This document shows positions 59,934 to 64,000 of a DNA stretch of 64,000 nt, piece after piece (the stretch's first letter is position 1; each line of letters begins with the position of its first letter). The DNA comes from WLJO01 sp945889085. Lineage in GTDB: Bacteria; Actinomycetota; Acidimicrobiia; Acidimicrobiales; Ilumatobacteraceae. Under the pieces are notes generated by a model. That model had not been told where the DNA came from, did not search any database, and saw only the letters and a list, made by a program, of their open reading frames with translations. The stretch covers positions 12,218 through 76,217 of the forward strand of contig CAMDBM010000006.1 of assembly GCA_945889085.1 (NCBI GenBank), in the 5' to 3' direction. The position numbers were made by a program, and so were the translations under genes.

Positions 59934-60013
59934 GGGGCGAGTGTAGGCGGCCAGGCTGTGGGGTGCCCTCCCAGTACGCAGCGGCGACTGCCCCGGCGTG
60001 CCATGCTCGGGTC

Positions 60014-60802
60014 ATGGGCGAGTTGTTGATGTACGGAAAGTTCGTTCCCCTCGTGGAGGCACCCGACGACAGTGGTCGTGGCCGGTATTTCCATGTCGTT
60101 GGGTCCAACATCTGGGAGGCCGAGGAACCTGCCCACGGTTCGTGGGGCCTGCATTTCCTCGGGATGCTCGGGGACACCCCGTGCTGGGCGGTCGACGTAC
60201 CGCACGGCGAGGACCCGGCTGACGGCGCATCGACGGATCTGTTCTCGTACTTCGGCCGCAATCCCGAGGTGGACTGGCTCGTCGCAGGTCGGGCCGTGCA
60301 ACTGGTGGACTGGGCGCGGTCGCACCGTTTCTGCGGGCGGTGCGGCACCGCGACCCATCAGGCGCCCGGCGAGCGCGCCATGCGGTGCTCCGCCTGCAAC
60401 CTGCTCGCGTTCCCGCGGCTCGCGCCAGCCATCATCTCGCTCGTCACGCGTGGCGACGAGGCACTGCTCGCCCACGGTGTCACGTTCCGCTCGCCGATGT
60501 ACTCCACGCTCGCCGGATTCGTCGAGGCAGGTGAATCGCTCGAGGACGCTGTGCACCGCGAGATCTTCGAAGAGGTCGGCGTGCACATCCGCAACGTGCG
60601 CTACTGGGGCAGCCAGCCGTGGCCGTTCCCGCACTCGTTGATGCTCGGCTTCCACGCCGAGTGGGTGAGCGGTGACATCAACATCGACCCGAAGGAGATC
60701 GTCGACGCGCAGTGGTTCCACCGCGACGCGCTGCCGAACATTCCCCCGCGAATCTCGATCGCGCGCAAACTGATCGATGCCTGGCTCGCCGGCGAGGTGT
60801 AA
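60014..60802 (+). CDS. nudC: NAD(+) diphosphatase / NADH pyrophosphatase
   Basis: 262 residues; splits NADH to NMNH and AMP, and in bacteria removes the NAD cap from RNA. The zinc Cys set FCGRCGT and MRCSACN is followed by the Nudix box GFVEAGESLEDAVHREIFEEVGV and the NudC signature SQPWPFPHSLMLGF. ATG 60014 starts 6 bases after a CATGCT hexamer. It is divergent from the thiolase gene. Confidence 0.95.
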   Translation: MGELLMYGKFVPLVEAPDDSGRGRYFHVVGSNIWEAEEPAHGSWGLHFLGMLGDTPCWAVDVPHGEDPADGASTDLFSYFGRNPEVDWLVAGRAVQLVDWARSHRFCGRCGTATHQAPGERAMRCSACNLLAFPRLAPAIISLVTRGDEALLAHGVTFRSPMYSTLAGFVEAGESLEDAVHREIFEEVGVHIRNVRYWGSQPWPFPHSLMLGFHAEWVSGDINIDPKEIVDAQWFHRDALPNIPPRISIARKLIDAWLAGEV

Positions 60803-60855
60803 CCCGCGGGTTCGCGCACTGGCCGGTGCCTGCGTCGGCGGGACCGATCTGTTGC

Positions 60856-61881
60856 CTATTCGGCCTTCCCGACAGGCTGACCGTCAACGATCTGGTCGAG
60901 GTACTCGCTCATGCCCCAGCCGACCCTGCCGTCGTGCTCGCCGCCTGTCATCTCCCACTTCGTCATACCCTCAGAGATGCGGGTGACGAGCCAGTTCCCG
61001 TCGGGATCCTGACGGCGGTTGCGCAGTGGGATCATCGTGGTGACGTTGCCCTCGAAGTGCCACTCCCTGCCGTGCTTGGTGGAGCGCAGCAGGCCGGTGA
61101 CTTTCTGGTGATACGAGTCGTCACCGACGAACTCGGTGGACACCTCGGCGTGGTCGCACGCATAGATGCGACCACCGTCCCACACGAAGCCGCCGCGTGT
61201 ACCGGGGCCGTCCTTCTTGGCGACGCGGCTCGCCATGAAGCCGAGGTCCTTGCCGAAGTTGGCGGTGAGCCAGCGGTAGTACCACGGGGCTTGCCAGTAG
61301 CGCGGGCCCCACGAGTGATCCCGTAGGCCGCAGCCGTTCATCTCCCACTCCTCGTTGCCGACGCGGATGGTGCCCCGTGCCTCGACGAGCTGTTCGTAGT
61401 GGCCCTTGGCAAACTCCTCGCCCGGCGCCTCGTGCGGCTTGTCGGGCTCGCCGCCGAACATCGACGGACGACCCTGACCGGTGAAGGTGAGGTGCACCTC
61501 GGCCTCGGCGTACGGATTGTTCTTGAACGCGTCCCGAGGCTCGACCATCTGCATCGGGTCGTCGAGCATGACCACCCTGCCGACGTAGTCGATCCTCAGT
61601 TCCTCGAACGGCGTGACCATGGTCCAGGTGAGCCCGCCGCCGACAAGTTGATTGTTGTTCTCGATCTTCGGCAGGGCGAACATGAAAGCGACTCGTCCGT
61701 TGGGCAGGTACAGGCACACGGTCATCTCCGCGTAGCCCTCGTTCGCCCGGTTGCCCATGCGGAACCAGCTGCCGATCTCCTGGCGGGGGTCGAAGCAGTT
61801 GATGTACATGCTCTCGTTGAAGTTCGACTCGGGGCCAAGCTCGTGCATGTATTCGTCGGACGGGTCGAGACGGACAGCCAT
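60856..61881 (-). CDS. DUF7064/7065-type protein, possible lipid-modifying enzyme
   Basis: 341 residues. The central block MNGCGLRDHSWGPRYWQAPWYYRWLTANFG, then GGFVWDGGRIYACDHAEVSTEF, is typical of the DUF7064/DUF7065 proteins that are common in organisms with steroid or fatty acid breakdown. The fold is thought to be a beta-barrel like CrtC/AttH. No signal peptide is present. It may bind a hydrophobic ligand. ATG 61881 fits the family start. Function unknown. Confidence 0.85.
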   Translation of the reverse strand: MAVRLDPSDEYMHELGPESNFNESMYINCFDPRQEIGSWFRMGNRANEGYAEMTVCLYLPNGRVAFMFALPKIENNNQLVGGGLTWTMVTPFEELRIDYVGRVVMLDDPMQMVEPRDAFKNNPYAEAEVHLTFTGQGRPSMFGGEPDKPHEAPGEEFAKGHYEQLVEARGTIRVGNEEWEMNGCGLRDHSWGPRYWQAPWYYRWLTANFGKDLGFMASRVAKKDGPGTRGGFVWDGGRIYACDHAEVSTEFVGDDSYHQKVTGLLRSTKHGREWHFEGNVTTMIPLRNRRQDPDGNWLVTRISEGMTKWEMTGGEHDGRVGWGMSEYLDQIVDGQPVGKAE

Positions 61882-61936
61882 GCCGCGATTGTAGGTTGCA
61901 GCCGTGCAGGGCCTGCAGGGCCGCGCACCCGCTGTG

Positions 61937-62302
61937 TCAGGCAGGCGGCTCGGTGCGATCACGCCGGCGTCGGGCCGTCGGTTTCGTGGGTTTCGTCGGC
62001 TCACTCGCGAACAGCGAGAGCTGTTCCCACTCCTGCTCCACCACCGGCTCCCACCGGGCCGTCCGGTTCCTTAGGCGGCGCACCTCGAGCTGGTCGAAAC
62101 GAATGAAGCGGTTGGCACCCTTGGCGTCACGCAGCGCAACGCTGCCGTCGCGCTCACGGCCCTCCACCAGTGCCTCCTGCCAGCGCTGGCCGGCAGCGCG
62201 CCGGAACCGCACGCGGTCACCGGCCTGGAGCGACAGCTGCCCGAGCGTCGGTAGATCCGGATCGGGCTCCGGCGCTGGTGCGGGTCGGCGGCGACTGGCC
62301 AT
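61937..62302 (-). CDS. small basic hypothetical protein
   Basis: 121 residues. Residues about 25-75 look like a small beta-barrel (LQAGDRVRFRRAAGQRWQEALVEGRERDGSVALRDAKGANRFIRFDQLEVR), reminiscent of a Tudor/SH3-like nucleic-acid or protein binding fold. The C-terminus is Lys/Arg/Pro-rich. It is 6 bases downstream of the SDR stop at 62309 on the same strand. I do not recognise the family. Confidence 0.72.
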   Translation of the reverse strand: MASRRRPAPAPEPDPDLPTLGQLSLQAGDRVRFRRAAGQRWQEALVEGRERDGSVALRDAKGANRFIRFDQLEVRRLRNRTARWEPVVEQEWEQLSLFASEPTKPTKPTARRRRDRTEPPA

Positions 62303-62308
62303 CGGGGG

Positions 62309-63130
62309 TCAGGACAGGGAGTTGACGCGTGCCTGCAGGCGACGCATACCCGCGATCCAGCGGTCCACGTCGGTGGCCTTGCGCTCAACGAACGTCTTCA
62401 CCTCAGGGTGCGGCAGGATCAGGAACGTCTCGGCCTCGATCGCGCGATAGACGATGTCGGCCACTTCCTCGGGCTCGAGTATCGCCCCGGCAAGCTTCAC
62501 GGTTGCGGCGCCCGTATTTGTCTCCACAGCACCCTCCTCGGCGGTGCCGTTGAGCAACTTGGTGTTCACACCCATCGGGCAGAGGCACGACACCCGCACG
62601 CCCTGGTCGCCGTAGGTCACCGAGAGCCACTCGGCAAACGCAACCGCCGCGTGCTTGGAGACGCTGTACGGGGCCGAGCCGATCTGGGTGAGCAGACCCG
62701 CCGCTGATGCGGTGGAGCAGAAGTAGCCCTCGCCGCGAGCGATCCAACCGGGCACCAGCAGGCGTGCTGCGTAGATGTGCGCCATTGTGTTCACCTGCAT
62801 GACGCGGTCCCAGACGTCGTCCGGCGTGTCGAGATACTCGCCGGCCCCGATACCGGCATTCGCGAAGAACAGGTCGATCGGGCCGAACGCGGTCTCCGCC
62901 CGGTCGATGAGGTCCTTGTTGCCGGCGGGTGTCCCGATGTCGGCAACGACGCCGATTGCCGAGCCTGCCCGCTTGGTGTTCAGTTCCGCTGTGGTGCTGA
63001 TGACGTCGTCGGCGAGCACGTCGGCGATCACCACGCCTCGCGCCCCCGCCTCGTGGAAGCGGTGGGCAAGCGCCCGTCCGATCCCTCGTCCTGCTCCGGT
63101 AACGACGACAACGCGATCCTTCAGGTCCAT
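62309..63130 (-). CDS. short-chain dehydrogenase/reductase
   Basis: 273 residues of classical SDR type: TGAGRGIGRALAHRF for NAD(P), ANAGIGAG, catalytic Ser in STASAAG, and YSVSKHA for the Tyr/Lys pair. The final 45 residues carry a substrate helix pair (VEERK-type, VKTFVERKATDVDRWIAGMRRLQ). ATG 63130 is the family start. Substrate unknown; the gene precedes the small hypothetical protein at 61937. Confidence 0.92.
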   Translation of the reverse strand: MDLKDRVVVVTGAGRGIGRALAHRFHEAGARGVVIADVLADDVISTTAELNTKRAGSAIGVVADIGTPAGNKDLIDRAETAFGPIDLFFANAGIGAGEYLDTPDDVWDRVMQVNTMAHIYAARLLVPGWIARGEGYFCSTASAAGLLTQIGSAPYSVSKHAAVAFAEWLSVTYGDQGVRVSCLCPMGVNTKLLNGTAEEGAVETNTGAATVKLAGAILEPEEVADIVYRAIEAETFLILPHPEVKTFVERKATDVDRWIAGMRRLQARVNSLS

Positions 63131-63259
63131 ACCCGCATCGTAGAGAACCCGGATGGACATGCCCGTACGCGGCGCGCGGGCCCGCTCAGGCGACAAAACC
63201 ACCCGTTTGCAGCGCGCGACGGAACAACGTGACAGGCGGGCGATACCATCTCCAACAGG

Positions 63260-63286
63260 GCGGTAGCCAAGGAGTACGGTTACCGC
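63260..63286 (+). promoter_or_regulatory. inverted repeat with AAGGAG in its loop
   Basis: Bases 63260-63268 pair with 63278-63286 (9 pairs, one wobble) and leave the loop AAGGAGTAC. It lies 43 bases before the small gene at 63330, which has its own GGAGGAGGAG. It could be an operator or an RNA switch; there is no known class. Confidence 0.35.
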
Positions 63287-63329
63287 AAACGGAGCGCTTG
63301 CATCAGCGATGCAGGCCGGAGGAGGAGCG

Positions 63330-63494
63330 ATGACCGAGACCCCGGAAGCCGAAGTGATTCAGGAAGCACTCACGATCATCGACAAAGCATTGTCCGAGAT
63401 GCTTCATCGCGAATTGGTGTCGAGCAACGAGGTGTCGGACGTCCTTCTGGACCTCCGCACGGTGCTCGTGAAGCAACACGCTCTGCAGGCCTGA
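63330..63494 (+). CDS. 54-residue acidic helical protein
   Basis: A strong GGAGGAGGAG precedes ATG 63330. The protein TETPEAEVIQEALTIIDKALSEMLHRELVSSNEVSDVLLDLRTVLVKQHALQA is predicted as two amphipathic helices, with no Cys and no transmembrane segment. It may be a small regulator or subunit. Family not recognised. Confidence 0.75.
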   Translation: MTETPEAEVIQEALTIIDKALSEMLHRELVSSNEVSDVLLDLRTVLVKQHALQA

Positions 63495-63532
63495 CGCCCG
63501 CACAGAACCCATGGCGTCCGCGCCACTGACGG

Positions 63533-64000
63533 TCAGCGCGTTCGCGCGAGCCGTTTGAACGCCTGATCGAGATGTCGGCGCAATGCTGCTGGCTGTTCCA
63601 CGGCCGCGAGGTCAACGTGCAGGCCCATGTCGAGTGATTCGCCGTACGACATTGCCGTCAGGTTGAACGCCACACCCACCAGTGGCCCGAGCGGATAGTT
63701 GGCCAGCACCTTGCTGCCCGCGATGTAGATCGGCTTCGGGGCGCCCCGCAGGCTCGAGGTGGCGAAATCGACTGTTTGGCTCTGTTGGTGCGCGATCCGC
63801 GTCAGCACGCCGGTCGGGAGTGCACTCGCGATGCCCGCCAACTTCTCGAGCGAGGCAGCCGTGGACGTATTCCGGGCAGAACCGGCCTGTTCGTGGACGG
63901 CGGCGAATCGCTCCCGCACGGACATCTCGCCCGTGGGTACGACGAGACGTGCGAGCGTGAACGCGTTCGGCCCGGAGGTCTGCGTACGCGTGCTCACCAC
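63533..64000 (-). CDS. wax ester synthase/diacylglycerol acyltransferase, C-terminal part
   Basis: 155 codons are visible; the N-terminal part lies beyond 64000. The segment SSLRGAPKPIYIAGSKVLANYPLGPLVGVAFNLTAMSYGESLDMGLHVDLAAV is the C-terminal domain of WS/DGAT enzymes, which acylate diacylglycerol or fatty alcohols to make storage lipids. The HHxxxDG active site is not in the window, so activity cannot be judged. Confidence 0.85.
   Translation of the reverse strand: MVSTRTQTSGPNAFTLARLVVPTGEMSVRERFAAVHEQAGSARNTSTAASLEKLAGIASALPTGVLTRIAHQQSQTVDFATSSLRGAPKPIYIAGSKVLANYPLGPLVGVAFNLTAMSYGESLDMGLHVDLAAVEQPAALRRHLDQAFKRLARTR

Overview
The window is high-GC DNA, densely packed with genes on both strands. 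Several markers point to an actinobacterium, probably of the Acidimicrobiia/Ilumatobacter type: mycothiol conjugate amidase (Mca), three luciferase-like (LLM) proteins of probable F420-dependent type, a MurA with Asp in place of the fosfomycin-target Cys, DnaE2 behind a CGAAC-N4-GTTCG SOS box, MeaB, DUF3039 and DUF4031 proteins, and many starts that sit 6-8 bases after a TANNNT hexamer, as expected for leaderless transcripts. The genus is my inference; no rRNA or tRNA gene was seen.

Layout. 1-3129 (minus): ABC exporter pair (FtsX/MacB-like permease cut by the window edge, plus ATPase). 3280-8363 (plus): a cyclase/AAA/TPR regulator coupled to Tag glycosylase, then two AhpD-like proteins, the second of which appears to be a selenoprotein with an in-frame TGA and a SECIS-like hairpin. 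8414-13100: NMN-adenylyltransferase-like protein, 1-Cys peroxiredoxin, a SipW/ER-type signal peptidase with a small secreted protein, an LLM oxidoreductase and a PNPOx-like protein. 13115-21244: secreted HNH nuclease, GlpX, S9 peptidase, zinc-ribbon protein, LLM oxidoreductase, J-domain protein and MFS transporter. 21267-24717: MurA, NifU-like protein, MeaB, enoyl-CoA hydratase. 24704-28314 (minus): alpha-glucan phosphorylase and GT4 glycosyltransferase. 28532-33537: lipoprotein, membrane-anchored protein and SOS-controlled DnaE2.

33574-39307 holds small zinc proteins, a beta-lactamase-fold hydrolase, a degenerate RadC-like protein and two intramembrane protease candidates (rhomboid and PrsW). 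39402-42467 encodes a very large membrane-anchored protein of unknown function. 42538-50335 (minus) is a catabolic cluster: two paralogous dihydropyrimidinases, a class III aminotransferase, an LLM oxidoreductase, methylmalonate-semialdehyde dehydrogenase and an SDR. It fits a route from dihydropyrimidine or hydantoin through beta-alanine or beta-aminoisobutyrate to acetyl- or propionyl-CoA. 50370-64000 holds a CPBP protease, acyl-CoA dehydrogenase, PEBP lipoprotein, Mca, YdjC deacetylase, SNase lipoprotein, MtnA, GH18 protein, thiolase, NudC, two SDR/unknown genes and the end of a wax ester synthase.

Most notable signals: (1) the AhpD-like selenoprotein at 7863-8363; (2) a family of long hairpins at convergent gene ends (42481-42529 and 52498-52546) whose arms change sequence while pairing is kept; (3) the SOS box lying on the -10 of an apparently leaderless dnaE2. 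No CRISPR array, insertion sequence, prophage or tRNA was found.
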